Assembly (NCBI GenBank): GCA_951812925.1
Contig: OX638368.1
Coordinates: 114,661,309 to 114,725,308, forward strand
Direction of reading: 5' to 3'
Source: Calliopum simillimum
Taxonomy: Eukaryota; Arthropoda; Insecta; Diptera; Lauxaniidae
DNA: 64,000 nucleotides
Shown: positions 46,356 through 59,181 of the stretch, in pieces
Numbering within the stretch: position 1 is the stretch's first letter
Layout of the letters: the number at the start of each line of letters is the position of its first letter
Notes under the pieces: generated by a model
Database searches by the model: none
Told to the model about the DNA's origin: nothing
Seen by the model: the letters and a program-made list of their open reading frames with translations, nothing else
Position numbers and translations under genes: made by a program

Positions 46356-49149
46356 CATATTAAATAATGTCAAATTTTCATCATATATAACCTGAGGAAA
46401 AATTCTAAATATTACACATTTGCATTTAAAAATCTAACTACCAGCTAAGAAAGCCTGAAGGAATTTTGTGCGCTTAGTACGTTGTCGGTTTTTCTGAAAT
46501 ACTTCTTAACACTTATGCTATTTTCAGAATATATACTGAAATAACTTCAAAAATATAAGGCTCATTATCACTTCTGATATCTTATAGCATTCAAATTTCA
46601 ATCTTTCAAAAACAATGACTTTGTTCTTTAATAGATTTAAAAAACTATCTTTTGAGGAGTATAGAAACAAAGTCAGTAATCACCAACTTTTTCATGTATG
46701 AGTCTGATTATGCTTACATCTTTGATAAAAGCTTGTGATCAGTCAAAAAGCAATACCAAATACATCTATATCCCAGATATATCTATGGTCAAACACGGCC
46801 AATCAAAACAAAGTTATCAATTTCCATTGGAGATTGTTACTTTTGTTCTGACGATTAAACTTCTGAAGAAAAAATTTCGTCGAGCTCCGCCATAAAAAAT
46901 ATAGTTGGCTGTAAATTGTCAAACATTATGTAGCTCGTGTAGTTGCAGAAGGTTACATTCAAAAGTGACTATTACGAAGGTTTTGAACGGCAATAAACCT
47001 GTCGTTTTTTGTTCAAAGCTGGAGATCGGAAAATGCATGTATGTTACATAAGTTTTCACTTGATTGAAACAAACATGGTAGTCTCAAATTTATTATCGAA
47101 TTTATCCATAAACCTCTATGAGAATTTGGTACCAACTTGGTGTTTGGTCAAGAACTAAAATTTATAGCTTTCGCTATGCAAGAAATTTCAAAGTATACCT
47201 CTGATGAGACTCCGCTACGCTGCTGCAGCGCTGGGAAACTTTAAGCACTCTGGGCGTGCACGGTGGTGACGATGGTAAAGAATCCGCTTCATCTTATTAT
47301 GACCATGGGCCACTTTTACGGACCATGAGTCGCTGTTGATGGCTATGAGCCTCTGGTGTAAACTGGAAATCTTGGAGATTGCTGACATTGTTTCTATACC
47401 CCTTTTTTAATACAAACGAAAACTAATTCACAATTTTTTAATATTAATGTGCCACATTTCCTAAGGGAAAGAAGTATAAAGACAAATTAAAAAATCAAAT
47501 TTATATATGCAACGTCCATAAATTACCGTTGATGATTTTCTTAAGCTTTCTTAAAACAAGTGAAAGAATATATGAAACAATTTCTTGCATAAGTCGGCCC
47601 CTTACTTGTTTAACCCAATATCCAAAACTTTTGGAAAAAAATAGCACAGGGCAACAATGAATTTGCGGCGTGCTGTTTTGGAGTTGATTTCGAGTAAACA
47701 TGGTCTCCTGAATGCGAAAATAATACCAGATTTGCCGAATTCACTCAAGTCCTCAAGATATTCTTGCTTTTAAGTGCATAAACCAATTTTTTTTAAGTGT
47801 TCTTAAAGTTATATTACACTCTAAATAAATAGCGTATTATTAAACTTTACCTGTCAGCTTATCTAATTGGATTAATTCTTTCCGAATTATCAACTATCAA
47901 AGCAAAGGCATCTCAATACAATACAAATACAATTTAGTCTTTTGTTTGGAATTTAGAAACCTTCACTTGAATGGATTATAACTCGGGAAGTAAGAATACA
48001 ATTGCAAAAGCTGGAAGGTAAAGTATAGTAAAGAAGATTATGGCTATCCGATGGCATTAAAAAAAATTAATTATACTTTTTATGATCAGTATAACATAAA
48101 TTTAAATATGCACCAAAACAGCAATATTGGCATTTTTAAACAATGATACTCTAGGAACTTAGATACTCTGGTTAATCAGGATTAACTCCTTTCGTCGCTC
48201 TGTGTAGTCAGTGTTAAGCATACAAAAATTCTTTGAGCAAAAATAATTCGATCACTGTAATATAATGTAATGTACCGATTTGGACCTGGACATTTATGCA
48301 GATAGAATGCACAAAACCAAACAAAAGAGACAAATAAAAATGATTCTTAAATATACATAAATATAACTATGCTATATGTAATTAAAAGTATTTAATCAAA
48401 TTTTTTGACAACTTTAATTTTTGTATCCATGTTACAAACTTGCTTACTTGTAATGCACAATTAAGTAAGTTTGCTGCTTATTTGGTATGCATTTTTGATA
48501 CTTTAAAATCATTTTTAGAGTTGACTATTCATACTCGATACTAGACAAGAAAGAAAAAATAAACGGCTATACTATAAATTATACAATTGTCCGTTTTCAA
48601 GTAACAAGTTCCATGACAAGTCATCATTTGACATTGTCAAATGCAAATATTAACGATTGACAAGTATTAATATCCAAGTACTTATGTGAATTTTCACAAT
48701 AAAACTGTTAAGGATTTGAATTTAAATAAAACAAAGCACGAAACAAAAAAGAAAAAAAAAGAACAATTCAGAAAAAGACTATCAAAAAATCGAATCGAAT
48801 ATATCGTTTCAAGAAAAACATTTTACTCAACTAATGTAAAGCATACGGCATATGTGAGAAAATTTGTACGTTTTTTTTATAGAAACATAAAAAATAAATT
48901 GCATAGTGCAGGCTACAAATTGATTGACACTTATAGAGTTGAATACAAATGACACTCAACTAGATATATATATAAATACAAAAAGAATTTTTATAAATGA
49001 GATTGAAATTCGTCTAAAAGGAATAAATGAGAACTGTACTTAATCTCGTACTTATAAAGTACAAAAGTATTAGAATTTGAAAAAAGAAAACAAAAATTTT
49101 AAAATCGCCACAACATGGTAGTAACTGTCATACCTAAATCGGAGCGTTT

Positions 49150-49250
49150 TTCGAGCATTAGCGATTTTTGCCATCTCTGTCTGTTTCTTGTCCATATAAT
49201 TCAAATGGAGCATGCCGAAACAGAGACGGTAAAAAACGCTAACGCTCGAA
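49150..49250. repeat. Hairpin (inverted repeat)
   Basis: TCGAGCATTAGCGATTTTTG then CCATCTCTGTCTG on one side, CAGAGACGG then AACGCTAACGCTCGA on the other; arms of about 35 nt. It overlaps a 128-codon low-complexity frame that I do not regard as a gene. Confidence 0.7.
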
Positions 49251-50864
49251 TAAGTCTCTTATTTAGTTATGGCTGTAAGGAAAGTGCAATTGGTATAAAT
49301 TTTCTCCAGCGCTGTTTTGCAAAAAAAAATAAAATAAGAAATGTATTAAACATTAAAAGAAAAATTATAAATAATTTCTTTAAAAAAAAAATGCAACATA
49401 AACGGCACAAAATTCAAAAACAAAAAAACAATTATGCGTACACAAAGTCAAGGTATTATACGCATTTTAATTATTTTCTTTATTTTTTAATTTTTCAATA
49501 AATAACACAAATAATCATTAAGTGAACATTCATACTACATATATAATACATACAATTGTATTACTATATATGTAGAAAAACCAAAAAAAAAAAAAAAATT
49601 GACTTAAAATGCTACACGGAAGGCATTTATGGTTAATTAATTTTCACTATCTGCTAACTAAATAAATGGAGTCATCTTAAACAATTACTTAATTTATTTA
49701 CTTAAGCCGAAAAGTTTTACAAATCTCTAAACACTCCTCATCCAGCTGTTGATAGGGGCTCAGTGCAACGGGTTAGTCGCCATTCATTCCGTGCTTGTAG
49801 GTACTGCAAAAACACTTGGTCATTCCATATAAAGTAGCCCGTTAATAACAAATTGCTTTACAATCTTCTTAACAATTTAAATTAGCAGGATTGTGTAGCA
49901 TTTTGTGCTAAATATATTATATTATTAACTTAAAGGTGAAACATTGTTGGCAAACGTCGTCACACAGTATCGGGCAATATATATTGACCTTTTGCACTAA
50001 AATCAGAAGCTGGATGGCGATTTCAATAAATAATTTAAGAAAAAAACAAAAATAAACTCTTTAGCTTTTAAGATCAAAATGAAAATAAACTATTAATATA
50101 TGTAAGCAAATATTTAAAGAAATCCATTCAAAACATAATTACCACAAAAAAAAAGAAAAAAAACCTTAATTAAAGTAAAAAAACAAAAACAAATACTAAA
50201 TATAAATTTAATTATTGTTTTAATTTAAGCATACAATTTGAAATTATGTATGAAACAATAAAAAAAAATGAGAATTATATATACCTACAAATATATATAT
50301 ATATTAAATTGTCAGTACATACATAAAATGAACCATAAAACATGTAAACCAATAACTCAACTCAACCAAAAGAACAGTACAGAGAATTTTTCAAAAAAGT
50401 GTACTACAAAGAAAAAAAAAAACAATGTTTTTTCTCTTAGTTTCAAACACTAATTCGAACACCTAACCCTCAAATTTCAACTATGAAATTGAATTCAAGT
50501 GCATTCCAATTAAAAAAAAAAACTCTCAGCAGTTGAAGCAGAAATAGTATAAAAATTCCTGATATTGAAATTATTACCATTCGTTGAAAAGTGTAAATTT
50601 CTGAGCTTAAAAAATGTGTTTTCGAAAATATGTTTTTAATACTGGAGTGCGTTTTCCTTAAGCTTATGCTTTTGAAAGTTCAAAAAATTCTTTCAATAGT
50701 GCAACGCTATACAGGCGCACTTCTTTTGAAATTACACATTTTCCGATCATCACTAATAAAACTGTTAAACTATTATCGACAACACCAACACCAACAATGT
50801 AATATAAATATGTTAAACTTATGTAAGCAAAATCCAAAAAACTAAAACCAAGATGTTTACTTAA

Positions 50865-50866
50865 GC

Positions 50867-50898
<32 letters not shown>

Positions 50899-50964
50899 AA
50901 CACAACAAATCAACTATATACAGTTAAATTATAATGAACATAAGCAAACACACACACACACAAA
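50865..50964. repeat. (CAA)n and (CA)n microsatellites
   Basis: About eleven CAA units at 50866-50898 and an ACACACAC tract near 50950-50962. Confidence 0.95.
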
Positions 50965-51226
50965 TACTATATGTAAGGTAAAAAAACAAACCAAATTTAA
51001 ATAATCCATCTTCTTAACTACACATAATATAAAAAACAAACCAAAAAATAGCAGAAGAAAACTAAAATTAAATTGAACAAAGAATTGAAATAAAATAAAA
51101 TAAAATAAATGTAACTGATAACAAAAAGAAAAACAAATTGAGTTTTACTTTAACTTCCTTCCACAGCTTTGTATACATGGGTCCTTTGCCAAGAATTTCA
51201 ATTTCCACCGGAGATTTATATGGTGA

Positions 51227-53262
51227 ATCACCATATAAATCCCGGGACCCCGGGTTCCCGGCCTTTATTAAGTCCCGAAAGTCCCGGGATTTGCATGGAG
51301 TAATCCCGGGATTTTCGGGACTAAAAATACAAAATTAATACAAAATATTTTGCTATCTTCTATTGAATGCTTCATATAGCACTATTTTGTGTCTTCAAAA
51401 TAAGATATAAATTCATGATGCCGTATTAAAATGATCGTAATTTTTTATAGAAAAATCATTTAAGACCATATCATAGCTCATTTTGAAGACAACGAATAGA
51501 ACTAGGTGCTGCATTTAATAGAAAATAGTAAAATAATTTCGTAAATCCTCCATATAACCACAAAAATCGTGTTTTTTGAATTTTTAGTTAAGGATATCTC
51601 AAAAACCGTACTTGATAGAACGATTCGTATTCAGAATCGACAAATACATCGGAAATGACTATTTTTTGTTTAGAATTGTTTAAATTATTATATTTTTTTT
51701 TTTTTTCAAAAAGTGTTGATTTTTTTCGAACTTCAATTACATACTTACAATAATGAGCCAAGTCGGATCAAAATCGGTGCTTGTTCAACAATATTTGATA
51801 CTATAGCCTTCTTTTACTTAATTTTCCTGCATTATATAAGGAATGAGAGGATATCGTTTTAAAAAAGGGTACAATGCTAGGATTTAGCCGGTCGCTTTAA
51901 TAAAGGTTTTACACAAGCGCGTGGCGATTTCACTTTCAAATTTAAAAAATTTTTTGAACTCAAATATTTTTTGATCCCAGTAACTGGTATTTAAATATAT
52001 GGGTTATTCCATATCAAAACAGAAAATGAGAAAAAATTAAATCCGATTACCTCCATTTTAACAATATCATAATGTAAAATGTCTATTGTTTACTTATCTC
52101 TAAAAGAAGTTTCAAAAAATTATTAAAGATGACTTTTTCTAGCGTATTCATCTCAATTTGGCCCAGTTTATATTTTTATTTCTTATGAGACATGGTTTTT
52201 TACTTCAAAACTTTTCATTATGATATCGTCTCTTAATGCCTGTGACAATAAGGAGTAGCAGCTTGGACCGATTTTTGATCAAAAAGCAAATTGGTCCAAA
52301 TTTGATTTATGACCACATGGCTTATGCGGCTTTGATTTGTGACCAAAGATTGTCATAAGAGTCGTTGCTTATAACAATAAACATCATCAAAACATCAAAA
52401 ATTCGATTATTTGATACACTACAAAAATTTCATTGATTTCATTCTTCTGCCGCAAGTCAGAACAGAATGTCGCGTTGAGTCACAAACTCAAAATGTTGTG
52501 TTTTCTTCATCAAAATAGCTGGCTTCAATCGTTAGGTTAAGTGGCACTAAAAGTGTCATTTTAATGCCACAAAAGTGACTCGACAGACTGGTATGTGTAT
52601 GTGAGAATTTTAATTAACTAACTAACGATATCTACAAATATCCAGTTCAGCTTCAATTGTAGTCACATCTTCAATTGCAACATAAAAAATAAATTATACA
52701 ATAAAATAGCAGTAGGTTGACTAAAATTCTTCCTTAAGTTAGTAAATGAAAAAGAACGTTCCGTTTCATGTCCAATGAGTCACACTTATTCAAACAACAA
52801 TTTAAGACAGAAAACATTAACATTAAAGAAGAGTTCTTTAGTTATTCTTCGAGACTGTTTTCACAGACTTAGGGCTTAAAGTAACTCAGTTTTGACCAAA
52901 GTCTTGTCATAATCTATAGCAAAATGTCCAATGAGTCACAATAGAATGCCCCATATCTAATATATATTACATATAAATATAGTTAAGGCTTATGAATTAC
53001 TTGTAATTTAAATTTCTATGTTCGCTTTTACATTTTCTTGTTAATTTTTATTTATAAAATAAAAATTTAAATTAAAACGATCGACTGTTTAATATGAATT
53101 GAACATTTTAATAACTACGTGCTTATATCCTTATAAAAAAGAGTGCTTTTAATGTCAAAATAAAAATCTTACCTAATCCCGAAAAATCCCGGGATCCCGG
53201 GATTGCAATTTCACAATCCCGAAATCCCGGGATCACCAAAAAGCCCAAAAATTGGCATCCCT
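51227..53262. mobile_element. hAT-like non-autonomous element, CCCGGGAT-rich ends
   Basis: TATGGTGA (51219-51226) and AATGGTGA (53263-53270) look like an 8-bp target duplication. The right end reads ...TTGGCATCCCTA, the complement of the TAGGGATGCCAA start seen in many hAT elements. Both ends carry repeated ATCCCGGGAT/TTCGGGA blocks in opposing orientation. The 2-kb interior is AT-rich with no transposase. The left terminus lost the TAGGGATGCC motif, so the class is tentative. Confidence 0.55.
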
Positions 53263-53752
53263 AATGGTGATTAACGATTTCTTCGAGATTTATTTATTTA
53301 TTTCAGTCTACGGATTGTACAAATCTTACAGACTAATAACAATATTAAATATGAATATATCCTATTGTAAAATTAGTTAAAGAGCATGAACAGATTTAAT
53401 TTAAATTTATATACACTTGCATTAAAATTAATTAAAGGGGAGAAGCTATTACATAATTTGATACAGCGAGATATAGGTTCATTTAGGGCATAGTTCGATC
53501 CATGAAAATCTTCCACAAACATTCTATTATTTCTTAAATCTCTAGGTGGGATATAAGCCGTGAAAAAATTTGATAGTTCAACACAATTTAATCTACCAGA
53601 AAGGACATCGAATACAAAATAAGAGAGAAATATGTTCTAAATATCTTTTAAAGATTTTAACCCAAGTAATTTACGTCTGGCATCATAACTGGAAAGATCA
53701 GGCCATATCGAGTGAAATTTTTCTGAACTTTTTCTATTAAATTAATATGTTA

Positions 53753-54625
53753 ATTGAGGGGGTTAGAAGCAAAGGGGTACAAGTGACAAATTACGAAAAA
53801 TTGAGTTAAGTATGAGAATAGGTAGTGGGAGCTTTGCTTTATTTATGAAACAAACATTACCTAAGCTTTTGAGTTCCTACACCTCTATAGAGCCCCATAA
53901 AGGTAAGCCAGTTCACAAAATTATAGATTTGCTTTAAAACAAAATTCAAAAAAAATTTTTTCTAGTAAATAAGAAGCAGAGTTAGCGCAGCGTAATGTCT
54001 AACATAGGTTAAGAATAAATTAAATACCTCAATTTTAAGAATCCTTGAAAAATTCCCTTTTTAAGGTATTTTTTAAAAATTTTCTAGAGGTCTGTTTTTA
54101 AAAGTTATTAGTACTTTAGTGAAAGTCTACCGCACTTGTACCCCTTTGCTTCTAAACGAGTTTAAAATATTGAATAAAATATTTTCGTTTTGAAATGAAA
54201 AGTAACGATTGCGGTAGGCTTTCAGTAAAATACTAATAACTTTTAAAAGCGAACCTCTATAAAAATTTTAAAAGATACCTTTAACAGAGAATGTTTTAAG
54301 GATTCTTAGAGTTCTGATACTTAGTTTTTTCTTCTGCTATGTTAGTTGCTACACGGTGCTAACTTTACTCCATTTTCACTACAAAAAAAAAAATTTGAGT
54401 AAAATGGTGTAGGCTTCCACTGAAATACTAATAACTTTTAAAGGGGGACTCATAGAAAAAATTTGAAAACAACATTAGATGGAGCATACTTTAAATGTTA
54501 TGTGACGCGCAATATTTTATTTTTTAACTCACTCTGCAATTTATGAAGCAACGTTAACTTTAACTATATTTTACTCAAATTTTACTTTTTGTTACTTGTA
54601 CCCCTTTGCTTCTAACCCCCTCAAT
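53753..54625. mobile_element. MITE with 30-bp TIRs inside LINE B
   Basis: ATTGAGGGGGTTAGAAGCAA on the left and TTGCTTCTAACCCCCTCAAT on the right, continuing through AGGGGTACAAGT, flanked by TA (53751-53752, 54626-54627). The LINE protein frame resumes on the other side. Internally, AATACTAATAACTTTTAAA occurs in both orientations (54098, 54228, 54422). Confidence 0.9.
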
Positions 54626-55409
54626 TATGATAAGGATTCCAAACAATACAACAGTAGTCCAATAGGATTCTGAACAAGGACACATAAAGAGCTTTTATTG
54701 TCATAGGGTCTTTAAAATTTTTTGTGTTTCTTTTAATGAAACCCAACATTGCATAAGCTTTGGAAACTACATAATCATAATGGCTTGAAAAATTCAATTT
54801 AGAATCAAAAATAACCCCTAAATCTTTTATTTCTTGCTTTCTACATATTACATCATTATTAACAGAGTAATCAAAACAAATCGGTGCAACACATTTAGAG
54901 TAAGATACTACACTACATTTTTTAATATTCAAAAATAAATTATTAGCCTTACACCAATTATTTAAAATTTCGAAGTCATTTTGGGGAATAAGACAATCAC
55001 TCACATGTGAAATTTTTAAGAACAACTTTACATCAGCGGCAAAGATTAAACACTTAGAAAAATTGAAGTGTTGGGGCAAGTCATTGATAAAAATGAAGAA
55101 AAGTGGCGGACCAGAATGGGTCCCTTGTGGTATCCCGGAAGATGCATTCACAACAACTTCTGAATATACTGCACCAATTTGTACTAAGAATTTACGGTTG
55201 GTTAAGAAGCTATTGAAAAATTTTAGTAGGTGATCTGATAAGCCGTATTTTTTCAGCTTCAGCAAAAGGACCGAGTGATCGACCTTGTCAAATGCTTTGG
55301 AAAAATTGGTGTGAACCATATCCAACTGATGATTCAGTTCCATGGCATTCACAATGTGATTTGTGATCAGTAACAAATTGGAACACGTAGATTTACCTGG
55401 TTGGCACAC
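54621..55409 (-). pseudogene. LINE B reverse transcriptase, truncated
   Basis: 262 codons: QPGKSTCSNLLL, NFSKAFDKVDHSVLLLKLKK, SGIPQGTHSGPPLFFIFIND and FAADVKLF. The usual (Y/F)ADD box reads FAAD, so one catalytic Asp is lost. The frame opens on GTG rather than ATG, consistent with a fragment. Confidence 0.85.
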
Positions 55410-55630
55410 ACTTATTGCATTTTTTACATAATCAAATAATTTTGTTTTTTTTTTTTTTTTGTTTATTTCTTGTTTATTTCAATTAATTCAGTCTATGAAA
55501 TTAAACTTACAGACTAAGTAAACAATATTTATTAGAAAACTAACAAAAAAACGATATGAATAAATCTTAAGAATAAATATTTAAAAAATTAATATATATC
55601 AATGTATGCATGTAGAAAAATTTAATTAAT

Positions 55631-58480
55631 TTAAGTGTAAACAGTTTTCAACAAGTTTTTAAATTCTGATTTTGGCACAGAAAAATCAACTAAATGACTA
55701 GAACTGAGAACATTTAGTTCATTTAAGGCTCTGATGATTGGACCATTTAATGCATAGTTTGTTCTACAAAGAGGAAGAGTAAATAAATTACAATGACGCA
55801 AAAATCTGGAAGGAACTTTAAAGTTTATACGCCCTAAGATATAGGGGCAATCAATGTTACCCACTATAACATCAAATATAAGCATTAGAGAGGATATAAT
55901 TCTTCTTGACTGTAACGATTGTAGATTAATTAATAGGCAACGTGCATTATAAGATGGAATAGGCTCCGTAAAGTTAATTTGACATAATGCAAATTTAAGA
56001 AATTTCTTCTGAACTCTCTCTAGCCTATTAGAATGCACTGAATAAGTAGGATACCAAATTATTGCCGCGTATTCTAGTTTTGATCTAACATAGGCAGTGT
56101 ACAAAATTTTACGGGTGTATGGATCTTGAAAATCACTACTGTTCCTTCTAACGAAAGCCAACATTGAATAACATTTAGGAATAATATAATTAATATGACT
56201 AATAAAAGTGAATTTAGAATCAAAAATCACACCAAGGTCCAAAATTTCACTAACAGACCTAATTATAACCGTACCTAAATAATAAGACGAAGTAAAAGAT
56301 ATAATCCCTTTGCAAAAAGTTACATGATAGCACTTCGTAATATTTAAAAATAGCATATTACGTGTGCACCAGACAATCAAATTATTTAAGTCATTTTGCA
56401 AGGCAATTTTGTCATGATTATCACCAATTTTGAGAAATAACTTTAAATCATCAGCATACAAAAGATACTTAGCACTTTTAAAACATGACCCTATATCGTT
56501 AATAAAGAGGAGGAAAAACAGTGGGCCAAGAATACTTCCTTGTGGTACACCCGAGGTAGCAACAAAATAGTTGGATCTTATTCCATCAATCAAAACAAAA
56601 TTACGTCTATTATTTAAGTATGATTTTATCCAACACAGAAAATTGGAATGAAAACCAAGCTTGAACAGTTTAGCCACAAGAATCTTATGTGCAACTTTAT
56701 CAAATGCTTTTGAGAAATCCGTGTAGATTGTGTCAACCTGCAAGCCATTAGAGAATGCAGAGATACAATAATCACTAAAAACGGTCAAATTTGTTACAGT
56801 GGAACGACCAGTATAAAAACCGTGTTGCGATGGATTTATAGAGGACTTAACAGCAAAAAATATTTTCCTTTTTACAATGCTCTCAAATAATTTCGAGACA
56901 GTAGATAACTTAGAGATAGGTCTATAATTTGAGACATCATTTTTATTACCACTCTTGTAAACAGGGGTAATAGCAGCAATTTTCCAATCATTAATAAAAT
57001 GGCCCATAGTAAGTGATTTATTAAATAGGATACACAACGGGACTGCTATCGTATCAGCACATTTCTTCAACAAAAATGGACAAATACCATCAATGTCAGA
57101 TTTTTGAGAATTACCCAAATTAGAAATCCCCCAAAAAATGTCATCCAATACCAAAATAAGTGAGCCAAAATCAATAAGAGAGTCCACATTATCTAATACT
57201 TCAGGATTATTCCAAGTCGCATCAGGTTCAAAATTCGATTTAAAGAACTGGGCAAATAAATTTACCGAATCATTTAATGAATGCGATGACGCACCATTAA
57301 ATGACATACTCGAAGGAATAGATGAACATGATTTTTTCGAGCTAATAAAGTTCCAAAATGATTTAGGATTCTGTTTAATGTTTTTTTCAAAGCGGAGCAT
57401 ATATTGCTTGTACAGGAACTTATTAAGAAAATTGAATTCTCTCATATAATGGCGATATTTAATTTTATGGCTATCTTTTTTTGATAGTCTATAAGAATTA
57501 TGAAATTTATTCCTAAGGTTTTTAAGCTTCTTCAGACCTTTTGTGTACCATGGCAATTTATGTACTCGTTTTGGAACAAATTTAATATTATTTGCACAAA
57601 CATTAGCGATGGTTTTTTTAAAATAATTGAAACGCACACTTAAATCAGTATAATCAAGAAGATTGGTCCAATCTACAGATCCTATTTCAAAATTTAATGC
57701 ATTAAAATCACATGAATGAAAATTAAAATTTTTAGAATCAATATCACATGAGATATTATTAAATTTATAATATTCTAGTTCAACAATTAGTGGTAAATGA
57801 TGCATATCAGTTTCCGATATAGGAAAAGGACATTCATACAGAATAGCTTTTATATTATTGCTAACAAATACAAGATCTAAAATCCTATTTAACTTATTCA
57901 AGCAAAAATTTATCTGTTGAAGATCCAAACTGAGGAATCCATCAATTAAATGTATCTCATGCATTTTATTTACATTACTAGGTATAAGACACTTCTCATC
58001 ATTAATCTTGTAGGTCCAATTAACATCACAGAGATTAAAATCACCCAATACACACAAATGGTTATCTTTATTACCATCCATAGGTAAATGAATAATGTTA
58101 TCAACGTGTGCAGCATATAAATCAAAATTACTATTTGGTGGGATATATGAAGCAAATATAAAAAGTGAATTATTCTCAATTTGGATCTTAACGCAGAGCT
58201 GATCTAGAAGAGAATCAGTATTATAAAGTTCAACAAGGTTTGAGTTAAGTGTACATTTAATAGCAATTAAAACTCCCCCGCCTCTTAAACAACCAGTTTT
58301 AATAGAATCTCTATCTTTACGGTATACAGTAAAATCCTTTAAATCAAAAATTTCACTATCAAAAAAGTTAGAGTTTAGCCAAGTTTCCACCAAAACGAAG
58401 ACATCATAATCACATTGGAGTATAGCAGAACGTACAGTATTGATTTTTGTACGCATACCAGACATATTTTGATAGTACAA
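55631..58480 (-). CDS. LINE A ORF2: endonuclease-reverse transcriptase, open over 949 codons
   Basis: Residues about 1-240 form an AP-type endonuclease (YYQNMSGMRTK, VETWL, LGDFN, TDMHH); about 430-760 the RT, with SNYRPIS, YTDFSKAFDKV, SGVPQGSILGPLFFLLFIND and the intact YADDLKLF box. A C-terminal RT-linked region follows, without RNase H. No internal stop, so the copy may be young. The listed 5' end is a TTG codon; the frame is open further upstream, overlaps the ORF1 stop, and the first ATG is at NMSGM, so translation may rely on reinitiation. It copies its own RNA into chromosomal DNA at a nicked target; not part of a host pathway. Confidence 0.92.
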   Translation of the reverse strand: MYYQNMSGMRTKINTVRSAILQCDYDVFVLVETWLNSNFFDSEIFDLKDFTVYRKDRDSIKTGCLRGGGVLIAIKCTLNSNLVELYNTDSLLDQLCVKIQIENNSLFIFASYIPPNSNFDLYAAHVDNIIHLPMDGNKDNHLCVLGDFNLCDVNWTYKINDEKCLIPSNVNKMHEIHLIDGFLSLDLQQINFCLNKLNRILDLVFVSNNIKAILYECPFPISETDMHHLPLIVELEYYKFNNISCDIDSKNFNFHSCDFNALNFEIGSVDWTNLLDYTDLSVRFNYFKKTIANVCANNIKFVPKRVHKLPWYTKGLKKLKNLRNKFHNSYRLSKKDSHKIKYRHYMREFNFLNKFLYKQYMLRFEKNIKQNPKSFWNFISSKKSCSSIPSSMSFNGASSHSLNDSVNLFAQFFKSNFEPDATWNNPEVLDNVDSLIDFGSLILVLDDIFWGISNLGNSQKSDIDGICPFLLKKCADTIAVPLCILFNKSLTMGHFINDWKIAAITPVYKSGNKNDVSNYRPISKLSTVSKLFESIVKRKIFFAVKSSINPSQHGFYTGRSTVTNLTVFSDYCISAFSNGLQVDTIYTDFSKAFDKVAHKILVAKLFKLGFHSNFLCWIKSYLNNRRNFVLIDGIRSNYFVATSGVPQGSILGPLFFLLFINDIGSCFKSAKYLLYADDLKLFLKIGDNHDKIALQNDLNNLIVWCTRNMLFLNITKCYHVTFCKGIISFTSSYYLGTVIIRSVSEILDLGVIFDSKFTFISHINYIIPKCYSMLAFVRRNSSDFQDPYTRKILYTAYVRSKLEYAAIIWYPTYSVHSNRLERVQKKFLKFALCQINFTEPIPSYNARCLLINLQSLQSRRIISSLMLIFDVIVGNIDCPYILGRINFKVPSRFLRHCNLFTLPLCRTNYALNGPIIRALNELNVLSSSHLVDFSVPKSEFKNLLKTVYT

Positions 58481-58527
58481 CTTCAGGTGTTGAAAGCAGG
58501 ACTTTCCAGAAGTATTTGAAGCAGTAA

Positions 58528-59181
58528 CTACGCCACCAAGGCAGGTTGTACTGCATCTTTTACTAAAAAATTAAACTTTCGAACACGGACATAAGAAGGC
58601 CATAGAGCAGGATCAATAACTTTTTCATAATCACTTTCCTCAATGATCAATTTAAAAGTTACTTTTCTTAGTGTCAATACATCAACACCTTTTTTTGTCA
58701 AGCGATTGCAATGCATTTTTTCTTTTGGTATACTAGTTCGCGTAGAGACATAATTTAATATATCTTCAGCAGCAACCGATGGTTTAAAAGCAGAGAGATG
58801 TAAAGCTATTAGTGGCTCTGCAACATCAAGCTCATTGTTGGAGTTACTACCAACAACAATAAATTGATTTTTATTGTTTTGTTTATTTTTGTTACGCTTT
58901 TTGTTATTATTAACAGTGAGCCATTCAGAAGTAGCAGGAGATGCAGAACATGAATCTGTAACACCACCTGCAGCAGCAGCAGCAGCAGCAGCCGTAGCAT
59001 ACGAAGATGATGGCAAAGAAGCAAGTGATAAAAGAGAGTTTGTCGACTCATCAAGCGAAGACGTACAGGCAGTGCTAACACCAACAACAACATCACCAGT
59101 GTTAGGCGATCGAGCAGCTGATTTTGTGTTATTTTCCCCATTATGCAAAGTAGGAGAAACAGCAAATGAAGGCGCACGCAT
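58528..59181 (-). CDS. LINE A ORF1: nucleic-acid-binding protein
   Basis: 217 codons from ATG. The N-terminal part is Ser/Ala/Thr-rich with an Ala run encoded by GCAGCAGCA-type repeats (58970-58993). A Lys/Asn stretch (NNNKKRNKNKQNNKNQ) is followed by LIALHLSAFKPSVAAEDILN and VTFKLIIEESDYEKV, an RRM-like fold seen in ORF1 proteins of this group. No CCHC knuckle is seen; the true N-terminus may be missing. Confidence 0.75.
   Translation of the reverse strand: MRAPSFAVSPTLHNGENNTKSAARSPNTGDVVVGVSTACTSSLDESTNSLLSLASLPSSSYATAAAAAAAAGGVTDSCSASPATSEWLTVNNNKKRNKNKQNNKNQFIVVGSNSNNELDVAEPLIALHLSAFKPSVAAEDILNYVSTRTSIPKEKMHCNRLTKKGVDVLTLRKVTFKLIIEESDYEKVIDPALWPSYVRVRKFNFLVKDAVQPALVA

Larger units (their letters stand above)
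46091..51226. other. 3' flank of DGK theta: no second host gene seen
   Basis: AT-rich sequence with poly-A tracts and small repeats. A dispersed repeat fragment lies at 47970-48080 and a hairpin at 49150-49250. The few frames of 60-128 codons have low complexity and no recognisable domain. A very long 3' UTR cannot be excluded for its first part. Confidence 0.45.
53280..55440 (-). mobile_element. CR1/Jockey-group LINE B, 3' part, interrupted by a MITE
   Basis: The minus strand carries RT plus C-terminal region from about 55440 to 54628, resumes at 53750 (FHSIWPDLSSYDARRKLLGL-like text) and ends in a TAAA-type tail near 53285. Its 3' end resembles that of LINE A (CTTACAGACT near 55510 and 53320). 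The MITE at 53753-54625 cuts the C-terminus. Confidence 0.75.

Noticed and set aside
49115..49501. 128-codon open frame
   Set aside because: Lies over a hairpin and then A-rich sequence; Lys/Asn-rich low complexity with no recognisable domain.
50664..50903. Cysteine-rich small peptide on the minus strand
   Set aside because: The Cys run is a CAA microsatellite read on the other strand.
57138..57449. 103-codon plus-strand frame
   Set aside because: Antisense shadow of the LINE A ORF2.
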